Origin: Rachicladosporium sp. CCFEE 5018
Lineage: Eukaryota; Ascomycota; Dothideomycetes; Cladosporiales; Cladosporiaceae
Direction: 5' to 3'
Length of the DNA stretch: 64,000 nucleotides
NCBI GenBank assembly: GCA_002077045.2
Contig: KZ111181.1
Location: 1-64,000, forward strand
Under the pieces are notes generated by a model. That model saw nothing but the letters and a program-made list of their open reading frames with translations. It had not been told where the DNA came from and made no database searches. Positions within the stretch are counted from its first letter, which is position 1. Each line of letters starts with the position of its first letter. Below are positions 22,221 to 32,373 of this stretch, piece by piece. Position numbers and translations under genes: made by a program.

Positions 22221-22665
22221 ATGGCTCAATTTCGCGCAAAGAAACTGGATCTCGGTTGCTTCGTCAACATAATGAACATCCGCGACCACACAAAGCGAAA
22301 AGTGTTCGAAGCCCATGAGCCCGAACGGTATGCAATTCCCCATCTCTCTGAACGCTCCCCTCTCCCCAGCACATTACATACATTCATCTCATTCCCTGGA
22401 CCTCGCTCGATGCTGATTTCTCCCTCTTAGCCAAGCCCTCCGCTACACCATCCGCAACACCTCTCTCCCCCAGCGCACACGAGCACAAGCACAACTTCAA
22501 CTCAGTCAAATGCACTGCTATACCCGACCTACGCAAATTCGAAATCGATGTATCATGGGAGGGAAAGGTAGAGGTGTGTTCAGGGAGTTCAGGATGGCGC
22601 GATATCAATTTCGATTGAACGCTCATGCGGGAAATTTACCGGGGGTGAAGAAGGCGAGTTGGTAA
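22221..22665 (+). CDS. MRP2: Mitochondrial small-subunit ribosomal protein uS14m (MRP2)
   Basis: Two exons, 22221-22327 and 22431-22665, joined across a 103-bp intron (GTATGC..CTCTTAG) give 113 residues, the usual length for yeast/fungal MRP2 (S14 family) of the mitochondrial 37S subunit. Family landmarks are RDHTKRKVFEAHEPER before the splice, LRYTIRNTSLPQRTRAQAQL after it, and the C-terminal GRGVFREFRMARYQFR with AGNLPGVKKASW. The Arg/Lys-rich body binds rRNA. The protein lacks the cysteine pairs of zinc-type S14 proteins, as expected for the fungal mitochondrial type. The splice creates codon CGC from CG|C. Confidence 0.92.
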
Positions 22666-23086
22666 GAGGGCATAGACACGGATCTGATGTGTGCATATAA
22701 GCGTGTCTATGAGGGTGGAGAGGTGCATTGGGAGGCGTTTGGGGAACATATGGGAGAGCATAGGTGTGTATAAAGATGCATTGGCCAGAAGCTCGTTCAC
22801 GGGGGTCTGTACAAAGGAAGAAGCACTCCACTTTTCGACGTATCAATATACCACGAGAATATGTACCACGAGCAAGGCAGCGAGTGTTGTTTCCAGGCAA
22901 TTGGCGATTTGGTGATTGGAGAACGTGCATTGATTTGTAGGGTGAAGCTAACCTGCACTACGCATTCACGTTCGCACCTGCCGCGCGCCTTACGACTAGC
23001 CCTTCTAGGAACTACTCTACTTCGGCCAGGAAGTCCTCGAAATGTCAACAGCTGCAGAGCCTACGTGATCCACCCGCATCATCACA
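22666..23086. other. Intergenic, about 420 bp
   Basis: Downstream of uS14m and upstream of a BTB pseudogene. No feature recognised. Confidence 0.35.
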
Positions 23087-23670
23087 ATGGCTGCTGAGAC
23101 AATACCGTACGCGATGCACCAAAGCTTCGCGGACATATGGCTGATGATGCTGCGCAGTTACTTCGACAACGAGGAGCTTTCCGATGTCAAGATCAGGTGT
23201 GTGGATGAGGAGATCTTGGCTCATCGTATCATTCTCTGTCGCGGATCGGCATAATTTGGTGAGCTATTGACTGGCGACTTCACGGTAAGTGTTGCTTGAG
23301 GTATTCCAGCACCAAGAGGAGAGTGCTGATCAAGGGTATGGGAGAACGTCAAAAGTTCCATCGAGCTGCATGACGACCACCCACCCACTGTCCTTGTGAT
23401 ATCTCGCCACATCTACGGTCTACACTACTTGCCGCCAAGCGAGACCGAGGCGGGAGATGATGCGCTTCTTCCGCATGCTCATGTCTACGTAGTTGTGCAA
23501 GGAGCCCGCATGGGGGACACTTCTGGACGCGACGCCGGATATCGCGGTGGAGCTTGTGCTGGAGCAGCGGCGCGATGGGCACGAGCATCGCACCTAGGCG
23601 TGGAAGTGTGAGGGGTGCGAGTTTATGGTGACGAGAGAGAATTGGGGCTATCGTCTTTTGGCGTATAGGT
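23087..23670 (+). pseudogene. BTB/POZ-domain pseudogene (copy 1)
   Basis: From ATG 23087 the frame encodes a BTB start (SFADIWLMMLRSYFDNEEL, then SDVKIRCVDEEILAHRIILC), but a TAA at 23252-23254 falls where the conserved Tyr/Phe of this motif belongs. The same frame then gives FGELLTGDFT and a plausible donor GTAAGT. After an intron of roughly 60 bp it reads SSIELHDDHPPTVLVISRHI and PPSETEAGDDALLPHAHVYV, the rest of a BTB fold. The expected C-terminal zinc-ribbon region appears only as fragments in shifted frames up to about 23670. BTB proteins of this fungal type are probable adaptors for cullin-3 or other complexes; this copy looks non-functional. Confidence 0.7.
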
Positions 23671-23797
23671 GCTGTGCGTAGATGCCACGTGTGCTGGGCG
23701 AGAAGCATTAGATGGCGTATGATCGGCAGACTGGGTGGCGTGTCTAGGCGATGAGAAGGACGATGTGGTTAGAGGTAGCGCCGGCGAATGAAGTGCA

Positions 23798-24631
23798 TCA
23801 TTCCACACCCTCCTTCGCCCTCTTCCGTTCCTCCCTCTCCCTCTTCCTCGTCTCCCTAAGATCAGGCGGCATCTCAATCCCCAACCTCCCCCTCAGCACC
23901 CCAGCATCCGTCTCCAGCTCCTCCTCCCAGTACACACAAATGCACTCTTCGCTTTTGAGTCCATTCCGCATCGCCCAAGGCCCATACACCTTCCAGAACC
24001 TCTCCCTCTCCGCCTTCTTCAACCTCACAATAGCCGCCAAGCTGAGCCCAGTCATAGGCAACGCAGTATTAGCGAACTCAAACGCCTTGATCGCCAGCTC
24101 GCCTTCGATTATAACGGGGAGCCCGGTGATGGCGTGGATGAAATCGTGGGTTTCGCGGTAGCGTTGCATGACATAAGCTTCTTCCGGATCGTCGATATAG
24201 CGTACCGCATCCCTTGTATCCGGCGTGACGCCTTCTCTATCCAGCCAAGCCGCATAACCCCTCCCTACAGTCCCTTCAGGCAGCAGCCGCAGTTTCTCAA
24301 GGGACATTGTCTGCGACGTGATCCGCGGTTTGTCGCGGAGTATGCGCCGGCCGGTGGGGGATGAGAGCATCGCCCGCCGCAGCCGCGCTATGAAATACGG
24401 GGAGGATGTCGCTTCGGCTAGGGAGGCGACGAGGTCATGGCGATAGGGATTTGTTATTGAGCCAAGCGCGGAGCCTATGGCGAGGGCGCCGCGTTCGATG
24501 AAGTTCAGGGGGACATGGCCGGGGTAGTTTGGGGGAGGGCGGGAAAGGACTGAGAAGGTTTGGGCGCGGAGGGAGGGAGGGAGACGGAGGAGGGAGCGGA
24601 GGGGGAGGGGGAAGAGGAGGGGCGAAGACAT
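23798..24631 (-). CDS. COQ4: COQ4, ubiquinone biosynthesis protein (mitochondrial)
   Basis: Coq4 is a peripheral matrix-side protein of the inner membrane that organises the CoQ-synthesis complex and acts at the C1 ring-modification step. The 277-residue intronless frame begins MSSPLLFPLPLRSLLRL, an Arg/Leu-rich presequence consistent with mitochondrial import. The family signature HDFIHAITGLPVIIEGELAI lies at about residues 162-181, giving the H-D-x-x-H and downstream Glu that bind zinc. It is followed by KAFEFANTALPM. GALAIGSALGSITNPYRHDL and RRILRDKPRI are also typical. The C-terminus is a basic helix. The start at 24631 was preferred because upstream codons lack an ATG with targeting character. 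It is divergent from the ketopantoate-reductase-like gene, with 254 bp between. Confidence 0.93.
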   Translation of the reverse strand: MSSPLLFPLPLRSLLRLPPSLRAQTFSVLSRPPPNYPGHVPLNFIERGALAIGSALGSITNPYRHDLVASLAEATSSPYFIARLRRAMLSSPTGRRILRDKPRITSQTMSLEKLRLLPEGTVGRGYAAWLDREGVTPDTRDAVRYIDDPEEAYVMQRYRETHDFIHAITGLPVIIEGELAIKAFEFANTALPMTGLSLAAIVRLKKAERERFWKVYGPWAMRNGLKSEECICVYWEEELETDAGVLRGRLGIEMPPDLRETRKREREERKRAKEGVE

Positions 24632-24885
24632 GATCGCACCTGTCTGAGGTCTTATGAAGTTGAATGTAGTACTATCTGGGTGGTGGGCATGGAGTGAGGT
24701 CCGCTGTGCTCGGCTTAGATGTCCAGCTCCCCCGAGATGCATGGCACCTCCATGACGCCAGTGATCTCGACCCACGTCCTTGCAACACAAACATCTTCAG
24801 CTACCTGTATATTCGCCTCTCCAAGATCGCGTAGACATTGAGAAGGTGAATATCGCTATGCTGATACCATAGCACTCCGCTCATC

Positions 24886-26514
24886 GTGCATTTCACGGCC
24901 TTTTACCACCTGCCGCGCAGAATACCGCGGACGAGCGGAACATGCTGCAGCGATAGCATCAAAGTGGGCCGGGTGGCCTTCACTTCTCTGGCAGAGCAAG
25001 GACGGTGCTATAGTACGTGGTGGAGCGCGAAGGACAGTATGGAGGCGAAGGAGGGGAATGATGGGAGTGCCGCCACAGACAGTCTGGAGCAGCGTCGGGA
25101 TGAAGATATGGAGGCAGACGATCAGGATGAGGTCTTCAACAGCAAGACGATGCAGGACTCGCTCACAGCCATCGATCGTCAGTATGCTGCTCAGCCGGAT
25201 GTTCCGAGACGAGTGCATATACTGGGCACAGGAAGCATCGGAAAGCTGGTGGCGCATTCGCTGCGCGGACTGCCGAATCCGCCACCAGTGACTCTGCTTC
25301 TCCACAGAAAGATGCTGCTACGAGCTTGGGAGGCAGGAAAACAAGAAATCACTATGCTTGATGACGGGGTGGAAGTCAAGCGCTCCGGCTTTGACGTCGA
25401 GCTTATGCCATTGACTCGGCGGGAACACGGCGTAGACCTTAAAGACGGCCAGTCCTCAGTCTACGACTTCGACACAGAAGCGAAACCGCACGAGATAGCG
25501 AAGCAGCTTGCCACGGAGCAGTCGCAGAATTCGGGCGAGCAATCTCAACAACCCACCGACGCCCTCTTCGCAGACGATCTTGAACCCCCGGATACACTAG
25601 CAGCAGAACCAATCCACAACTTAATAGTAACCCTCAAAGCCCCCACCACCCTCTCCGCCCTCCGCCGCCTGCGCCCCCGCCTCCTACCCACCTCAACAAT
25701 CTGCCTCCTCCAGAACGGCATGGGCGTAATCGACACCCTGAACACGCACCTCTTCCCCGACCCTACGCAGCGACCAAACTACATGCAAGGGATCATCACG
25801 CATGGTGTGAACGTCCCGCCGGCGAAAGCGAGGGTCGATCCGTTCTATGCTGTCCACGCGGGACATGGCACGATAGCCCTGGGTTTGCTGCCGAGGGATG
25901 ATTTGACGCCTGGCACACCGCGGGGGGCGGCGAAGGGGGAGCCGGAGAATCCTGATATTTGGGCTCCTTCGTCACGATACCTACTCCGAAGTCTTACGCG
26001 CGCGCCGGTGCTGTGTGCAGTCGGCTTCACGCCTCTTGAGCTCCTGCAGCAACAGCTAGAGAAGCTGGCCGTGAACTCCGTCCTCAATCCCCTCACAGTA
26101 CTGCTTGATGCCCGCAACGGCTCGATCCTGTATAACTTCGCGCTGACGCGGACAATGCGCCTCCTCCTCGCCGAGACCTCACTAATCCTCCGCTCTCTTC
26201 CCGAACTCCGCAACCTCCCCAACATCAATGCTCGCTTCTCCGCCGCTCGGCTGGAAACGCTGGTCGTCTCGGTGGCAAACCTCACATCCGACAATATATC
26301 CTCGATGCTCGCTGATGTGCGCGCGGGACGGCAGACGGAGGTGGAGTTCATTAACGGGTATATTGTTCGCAGGGGCGAGGAGCTGGGGATTAAGGCGGTC
26401 GTGAATTATGCGATTATGCAGGTTGTGCTTGGGAAGGGCATGATTGGGCAGAGGGAACGGAGGGAGGATGTGACTTTTGAGAAGGGGATGGATCCAAATG
26501 CTGCAGACTTGTGA
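24886..26514 (+). CDS. 2-dehydropantoate 2-reductase-like (ApbA/PanE) enzyme, probably mitochondrial
   Basis: An intronless 542-residue frame. After a basic N-terminus rich in Arg, Ser and His (possible targeting peptide) and an acidic linker, a Rossmann motif HILGTGSIGKLVAHSLRG (GxGxxG) appears at about residues 110-127. Then come DNLIVT-like NLIVTLKAPTTLSAL and ICLLQNGMGVIDTLN, the Gly-Met dinucleotide-binding loop of ketopantoate reductases. The C-terminal helical domain includes KLAVNSVLNPLTVLLDARNG, whose K-x3-N-x3-N pattern holds the catalytic Lys, and SSMLADVRAGRQTEVEFING. Family enzymes reduce 2-dehydropantoate with NADPH in pantothenate synthesis. Fungi have several paralogues, some acting in mitochondria (Cbs2/Pan5-like), so the exact substrate is uncertain. 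Confidence 0.85.
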   Translation: MHFTAFYHLPRRIPRTSGTCCSDSIKVGRVAFTSLAEQGRCYSTWWSAKDSMEAKEGNDGSAATDSLEQRRDEDMEADDQDEVFNSKTMQDSLTAIDRQYAAQPDVPRRVHILGTGSIGKLVAHSLRGLPNPPPVTLLLHRKMLLRAWEAGKQEITMLDDGVEVKRSGFDVELMPLTRREHGVDLKDGQSSVYDFDTEAKPHEIAKQLATEQSQNSGEQSQQPTDALFADDLEPPDTLAAEPIHNLIVTLKAPTTLSALRRLRPRLLPTSTICLLQNGMGVIDTLNTHLFPDPTQRPNYMQGIITHGVNVPPAKARVDPFYAVHAGHGTIALGLLPRDDLTPGTPRGAAKGEPENPDIWAPSSRYLLRSLTRAPVLCAVGFTPLELLQQQLEKLAVNSVLNPLTVLLDARNGSILYNFALTRTMRLLLAETSLILRSLPELRNLPNINARFSAARLETLVVSVANLTSDNISSMLADVRAGRQTEVEFINGYIVRRGEELGIKAVVNYAIMQVVLGKGMIGQRERREDVTFEKGMDPNAADL

Positions 26515-26758
26515 AAAACGGGAGCCGGCAACAAGTGAGAAGTAGGCTCATGGCCAGAGCCGTGCTGTTGATTTGTATACATTGTAAAGTTCCTTCTGGC
26601 AAAATCATTGCAAACCGTACACGCCGCGATTGATGGTGTGAGTACTGCGGCTAGTCCCGAGGGAGGAAACATTCGGGGCAGACTCTATGGTAGCAGACTC
26701 GCGATCGAGCAATTGCTGGCAGCACATCGCTGGGTATCTGAGCCTACGCACGCACCTT

Positions 26759-27869
26759 CTACTCCTCGTCGCTCTCCTCCAACGGATTTCCCCCCCTCAT
26801 CGAGCATATCGAAGTCACTCTCTTCCTGGTACGCCTCCTTGCGATACCACACAAAGCTGTCGAACAGCTGCGGCTTCGCATTCGGATCCTCTCGCTCGTC
26901 CGTCAGCCCACAATGCCCGCAAATCTCGCCTACACAACATTTGTACATGTCCGACCAGATGTGCTGGCGCTCGCATCGCGGACAAGTCCTGACATCGACT
27001 CTGCTGACACCCATGGTGTCGTCCAGCCGTAGCAAGATCGCTATGCTGAGCTCAGGGAGCTTCGCTTAGAAGTCGTCGAATTTCACGTTGATCGCGCGGC
27101 CACGACGCCATATAGGCATGCTATTCGCACAGAGACGGATGAGCCAGGGTCGTCAGATGGAGTCGGTGCGAGGCACGGCTTCAAAGACCATGATGATTGC
27201 GTTTGCGAGGTTTGCAGAGAAGGGTGGGACTTTGCGAATTCCCCACGGTAGTTGAGGAATTCGACTTCGAACTCTGGGCTCGCTGGATCGATATGGTTTT
27301 CATCGAGAGGTTCGTAGGCAAAAGTGGCGTGCGGATTCCATGGAGTGTTGGGCAGGACGTCGTACTGCTTTGCCCAGTCCATGGCGCTGGCGTAGGGTAC
27401 ACAGCTTTGGCGATGGAGGATCATTTGGACGTGCAGGAGCACGGCGTGTCTGAGACTTTCGCAGCGGTATTTGTCGGCTACGATGTAGACGCGGATGTGA
27501 GGGCTAGGATCGTTGTAATCGGTCCATTCCGCAGAATCAGGATTGGTGTACTCATGGCCGTACAAATGACGCAGCGCAGCTATGACAGCAGGCGCATAGT
27601 CATCGTGTAGTGTGACCTCTGCTTGCTTGGATTCCTGTTGCGATCTTGGTCAATGAACTGTAATTCACCAGGATCAGGCGCGATGGGGAATCTTGACATA
27701 CTGCGAAGTCACCCTTCAGCATGTTGCGGAAGTGTACCGCACCCTTGCACAATATATCGCGATGGGCACACACGGTCTGACCGCTGTACCGGATGAGAAC
27801 ATCGGAGTTGGCTGGTTCGTTGTAGAGTCGTTTTTGCGCCGGCGAAGCTTCCGCGGTAGTCTGATCCAT
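26759..27869 (-). pseudogene. BTB/POZ-domain gene with multiple lesions (copy 2)
   Basis: Exon 1 (27869-27702) encodes SDVLIRYSGQTVCAHRDILC and a BTB motif. A 67-bp intron (GTATGT..CAACAG) leads to exon 2 with EVTLHDDYAPAVIAALRHLY, HIRVYIVADKYRCESLRHAV and EVEFLNYRGEF. There the frame must shift by one base (about 27230) to continue as VPPFSANLANAIIMVFEAVP. That frame carries a TGA (27155-27153) and a TAA (27068-27066) before reaching LPELSIAILLRLDDTMGVSR and a zinc-ribbon-like CPRCERQ..CCVGEICGHCGL. A further shift in a run of seven C (26790-26796) would give a natural ending at about 26759. Four independent lesions in one gene argue for a pseudogene, although base errors may contribute. Confidence 0.7.
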
Positions 27870-28505
27870 GACTTGTATGGTGGAGCTGATGCTGAGTTGA
27901 AGAAGAAGGGGGGTGGGAGAGACGGAATGCCTGCTATATAGACGTTGAAACTTGCGATGATTCGTGCGCTCGTCTTTCGCTGCTTGACAGGACAAGGGAC
28001 TCCACTGCTATCTGACAACTTCCAGAACTTGCTGCCAGCTTCACAGCGACCAAGAATGTGCGCGAAACGCTGGAAGAGATCTGCAGAAAGCCGACTCGCC
28101 GTCTCAGGCGCAGACACCACCTATGCGCTCCCGGATGTCACGCATTGGCGTTGTGCTGCTCTAGCTATAACGAATGCTTCGAAAAATTGCTGCTAGGCCT
28201 GTGCAGGGCTGATGGTGTTAGACGACAAGCAGCGGGAGAAGACAGGTGTCTCCCAAAAGCGCAGCAACGTTCAATCCCACGTTGTAGACCTCGTCACAGG
28301 AGCGGTGTAGCACTTCAGATCTTTGGGAAAGGACGGCGCTGGAAGCAGAGCTGCTTCTGATGCGTGATGTAGTCATTGCTATGATCTCGGGTTGGAACGG
28401 CTCAGAATCTTGCATGTCAGATCCGAATATCAATCAGTTGTGTGCGCGCTCCAAGAAGAGCAGAGTGTGGCGATCTCGATAACATCATCGCGTTTCGGAA
28501 GATTG
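27870..28505. other. Intergenic, about 640 bp
   Basis: Between the 5' end of BTB copy 2 and the 3' end of the HET gene. No coding potential recognised. Confidence 0.4.
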
Positions 28506-30476
28506 TCAAATTATCTCGATGGAGCGCACCGGGCTCGAGAATAAGTGTTCGATGGTCTCTCTTGGCGGCGAAACCGTGCCAAACTCGATCAAGCCGACCC
28601 GCCGGTAAGTGTTGTCTTGCCCAGTTACCGGCTGTAACGCCAATGCAAGAGCTGAGGCATTGGTCGACGAATCGACAGCCCGGTCGAGGGTTGAAAAGCT
28701 GAGTAATACTGCCTCCAGATCCTCATTCCTGGCGAAGCCGTCGTCTTCTGGATTTTGATCACGTGTTATCTTTCCAGAGGGTTTGGTCCTGTGAACTTGC
28801 GAGGGCTTCGATGCCAGGTGAACGTAGGCGCCCTTTTGCAACCGGATCCCCAGAACATGTCCGCGAATACTCATCCGACCCCCAATCGCTTCTGCTGGAG
28901 TCCCAGGGTAGGTGCACCAAGCATCAGCACAAGTCCAGAATCCACGTTCATCGCTGGAGAGTAGCTGATGCCAGTCTTGCGACCCTACAGGAAAATGTTG
29001 GCGGTGTCCAGCTGTGAGCGCGTATTCTATTGGCTTTGCAACGCTGACCCACGACCAGCTCGCCACCGAGATTGACGCCAAATGAAGATTTACCTCGGAG
29101 CCAGTCGGCATTATGCGCCAAAGAAGGCCCGCGATTAGATCGTTCGTCCACAGACCTGCCAAGTACTCAGCGTTCAGCTTCTTTCCGATGACCTCAGCCA
29201 AGCCAGAGATTGCAGGGAGGCGATCATCTCCCTCAGTCAGGGAGCAACGCGAGTATCGCTCAACGAGTTCGTACCATCTCGCAAGCAGGGTCATGCAATT
29301 ATCGAGCACGGTGATGTCCTTGGAGAGCACCTGCTGATGGGCGGCACTGCTCCATTTATCGTCACACAGTGTGTCGAACTGGACACCCGTATTGCATTCG
29401 TAGAAGACCCTAGTGCGGCCGAAGTGAAGGATGCGCGGAGCCAGAAGTCGCTCCTGTACCGCCCACGCGCGATATGCAAGCGGCCCTGTGTGATAGAGTC
29501 TATCTCGAAGGAATTCGTTCCCATCATGTACTGCCACGGGGCCCTCAATCGTCAGTGCTGTGGTATTGCACCCCTTGCAACAAAGAGCTACGGTACAGGG
29601 TTGTGGAGAGCAGTCGTGAGACCAGGTAGGAATGTTATCGAATGCATCCACAGCAAAATCTGCAGCAATCGTTATAGCGGAGTTGCCGTAGACATCGTGC
29701 ATTCTCGTGCACTCGCGCTGCCAGTCGAGCACGTCATCCTGAATGATACACAGACTGTCAATCCACAGGTAATCAATGTTCAAGTCACGGGCAATGTTCA
29801 TTGCATCGTTGAACAGCGGAGGAATGTTGTCGATTGATATCCTGTCGAGGTGACTGGAGTAGTTCTGCATGGTCGTAACGATTGGCTTGTTCCTGCCCCA
29901 GCAGTATGACAGCGCAACATAATTCGCTCGAAGCGACGCGGCCTCTACGAGACGAGGGCTCTCCACACCGTCCCCGATATAGATAAGTCGCGTCGGCATG
30001 ATGGACGGTAGGGGCCGTGAACACTTATCATGCTGGGAGTCGCAGCTTTTCATCCACTGTAGCCATAGCTCTGGAGCGTACGCATCCCAATGAACCTTCA
30101 CAACATCAAAATAATTGCAATCGGCGTGAGACTTCAGTTCGTAGAAAGCTTCAAGCGGTGTGTAGTCTTCGCCCGTGTGGCGAAGCGATAGCGCAAAGCA
30201 GACCATTTGATTTTGTCCAGAAGCTGTGACATGTACCCGTTCGGTATGCCATAGCAGAATGGACCAGCTGCTAGGTGAGATACCGGACGCTTGCTTGACT
30301 CCTTCGGCTCCTGCGACGAATAGCAGACAGAGTCCGCAACCTCGAGCAGCAGATGCCTCGAGCAGACTCTGTGATCGATGGTCTATACCAGGATTGACTT
30401 TCAAGATGCGACCTGAGGTGCACTTGTCCTTGATGAGCTGACCGAAGTCCAAAGCCTCGCAGTTTCGGCAAAGCAT
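28506..30476 (-). CDS. HET-domain protein (heterokaryon incompatibility type)
   Basis: A single exon of 656 residues starts at ATG 30476. It opens with a Cys-containing MLCRNCEALDF. The HET domain lies in the middle third: YVALSYCWGRNKPIVTT, DAMNIARDLNIDYLWIDSLC, IIQDDVLDWQRECTRMHDVY and GNSAITIAAD, with a later AYRAWAVQERLLAPRILHFG. These are the three conserved blocks of the family. HET-domain genes act in non-self recognition and can trigger cell death in ascomycetes, usually through an extra partner domain; the long C-terminal region here has no recognisable one. HET genes are numerous and variable between strains, and this one sits among decaying BTB copies, which marks the region as accessory-like. 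No frame break is seen. Confidence 0.9.
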   Translation of the reverse strand: MLCRNCEALDFGQLIKDKCTSGRILKVNPGIDHRSQSLLEASAARGCGLCLLFVAGAEGVKQASGISPSSWSILLWHTERVHVTASGQNQMVCFALSLRHTGEDYTPLEAFYELKSHADCNYFDVVKVHWDAYAPELWLQWMKSCDSQHDKCSRPLPSIMPTRLIYIGDGVESPRLVEAASLRANYVALSYCWGRNKPIVTTMQNYSSHLDRISIDNIPPLFNDAMNIARDLNIDYLWIDSLCIIQDDVLDWQRECTRMHDVYGNSAITIAADFAVDAFDNIPTWSHDCSPQPCTVALCCKGCNTTALTIEGPVAVHDGNEFLRDRLYHTGPLAYRAWAVQERLLAPRILHFGRTRVFYECNTGVQFDTLCDDKWSSAAHQQVLSKDITVLDNCMTLLARWYELVERYSRCSLTEGDDRLPAISGLAEVIGKKLNAEYLAGLWTNDLIAGLLWRIMPTGSEVNLHLASISVASWSWVSVAKPIEYALTAGHRQHFPVGSQDWHQLLSSDERGFWTCADAWCTYPGTPAEAIGGRMSIRGHVLGIRLQKGAYVHLASKPSQVHRTKPSGKITRDQNPEDDGFARNEDLEAVLLSFSTLDRAVDSSTNASALALALQPVTGQDNTYRRVGLIEFGTVSPPRETIEHLFSSPVRSIEII

Positions 30477-31162
30477 GGCGTTGCGGTACAAGCTTCAGTG
30501 ATCAGGTGACGCTTCCACTCCAATGTCATGGACAGCTTTGAAACATACGGTAGTCCATGACTCTATTGCTCGCTGTGTCTACATGAAAGGGAACAGCGCG
30601 AGCGCCAGGCGAACCCGAATAGCCCAGAAGCAATCTGCACGCTGGCAAGACCCTGCATGCCCGGCCAACGAGCGTTCTGTCTGCATGCCTGAACGGCGCG
30701 CGTAGCTGGTCCATCACTCACAGCTATAGATCGGGAGCAACGCAATGATCCATATTCCGAAGTGAAATATACATTGTACATTATCAGATGAGTGGTCAGT
30801 CGTGCCGATCAAGTCAAGGCTTGGCAACCACCTCATCATCTGACTCAATCACATGACCGGCAGTTTTCTAGGTGTAACAACTACATGCTCTTACTATGCG
30901 CATGACAAAGGAAGCAGACCACTCGATAGGTCTACACGAGTGACACTGCTTAGGCACACTACGCTGCAACGACGTATACCTCTCAATGCCACCTAAGGGA
31001 GCTGCTTGTGACGGCAACACTGTCTCCACAGCGTACATATTGTCTCACTATTGCGGCGCTACATGTACCAGCGTTCCCCATAACAGTGAATTCGCTGAGC
31101 GACTCGATTTCTTTATCGCTCGCGTGCCTGGCTACTTACTTGTCAGATATCGTGACCACTTC
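30477..31162. other. Intergenic, about 690 bp
   Basis: Upstream of the HET gene and downstream of BTB copy 3. No gene recognised. Confidence 0.4.
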
Positions 31163-31952
31163 TCACGGCGAAAAATCAATCGTCTGCTCCTCATAGTAAA
31201 GCTTGAACTCAGCGCTGACCGAAGTCTCATTACGATCGTCCTCGAATTCGCGGCCACACCCCGAGCATTCCCCGATCTCCTTACCAGCATGCTGAATCTG
31301 AGGTCTGTCACAGTCAAGGCACCTTCGAACGAAGACACAGCATTGATTCTGCTCAGCTTGGAAGTCCAAAACATCTTTCCCTACCTCACCGATCTCTGTC
31401 AGTAGCGCACGAATCTCGATCTGACGCTGCGGATGCCGAAGCCACGCCCACAAGTTCTTGACCAGAACTTTCACGATATACGATCGGAGAATGTCCTTTG
31501 GTCCGGCGGTCCGCTCATGGATAAGTCTGACTGCATCGACAAAGTCGGCAGGGTCAGCGCCCGGCGCAGTCAAGTTCAGACCACGTAAGATACTCGCGAT
31601 ATTGCCGTACGCAGCCTGGCCAAGCTCAGGGAGTCCGTACTTATCAGCACAGACATAGACCTGGACATAGGCAAGCCGTACAAGTAGCGCAGCATCGCCT
31701 CGAAAGCATCTGGATCATCACCGAGTAGCTCGACAGTTGCCTCGTTGTGCTCCTGCATATGCTGTCAGCATTGCTTCACGTTGAGACACTCGTATATAGC
31801 GTCGTCAGGCAGCCACCGACCTTGTAACGGTCGCTCAACATGGTCCTCATCCAGACCGACTTGGAAGCCAGTACGACCTTGTACAGGCAAAGATGTCTCG
31901 GTCGAGGCATCTAAGCGTGACGTCCGAGAACTCTGGGTTGTTGAGGTAGCTG
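31163..31952 (-). pseudogene. BTB/POZ-domain gene with two frame breaks (copy 3)
   Basis: Reading leftward from about 31952: YLNNPEFSDVTLRCLDRDIF, then a one-base frame change to LYKVVLASKSVWMRTMLSDR. An intron follows (GTCGGT..ATGCAG). Next comes EHNEATVELLGDDPDAFEAM with LRYLYG, then another one-base change to AYVQVYVCADKYGLPELGQA. The remainder is open to the stop at 31163 and includes DFVDAVRLIHERTAGPKDIL and a zinc-ribbon pair CLDCDRP..CSGCGREF. The domain order is complete, so the gene was functional recently or the breaks are sequence errors. The first exon with its ATG was not identified. Confidence 0.65.
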
Positions 31953-32373
31953 TCAGTTGCAGTCAGCGATGATCGAGGTCTCTGAGATATCATGCAGATC
32001 CTACATCATCTCATTGACTGGTTCACGCCCTGTCATGGTATCCCTCCGCACCGTCAATCGACCTCGTACTTCCTTATCTGGTTCAGTCATCTGCCTCAAG
32101 CTCTTCTCAGAATGATATATATGAGGGGTGCCGTGTCGCATTGATTTAATCATCAGCAAACATAGCATGTCTCAAGGGGATAATAACACAAAGGAGACCA
32201 GCGAATTGACGAGATACATGTCCTTCCAGATCAAGAGGCCTGGATCAGTCATTGAATACCATGGAAAACTGAGACCTCACACTAAACTCACCTTGTGCGC
32301 TGAGCAGGCTGTCGCAATGTACCATTAATTTGTACCCGGCTGCAAACCTGCGAGCATTCAATTCCCATGTTCC
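31953..32373. other. Intergenic, about 420 bp
   Basis: No gene recognised. It may hold the missing first exon and promoter of BTB copy 3. Confidence 0.35.
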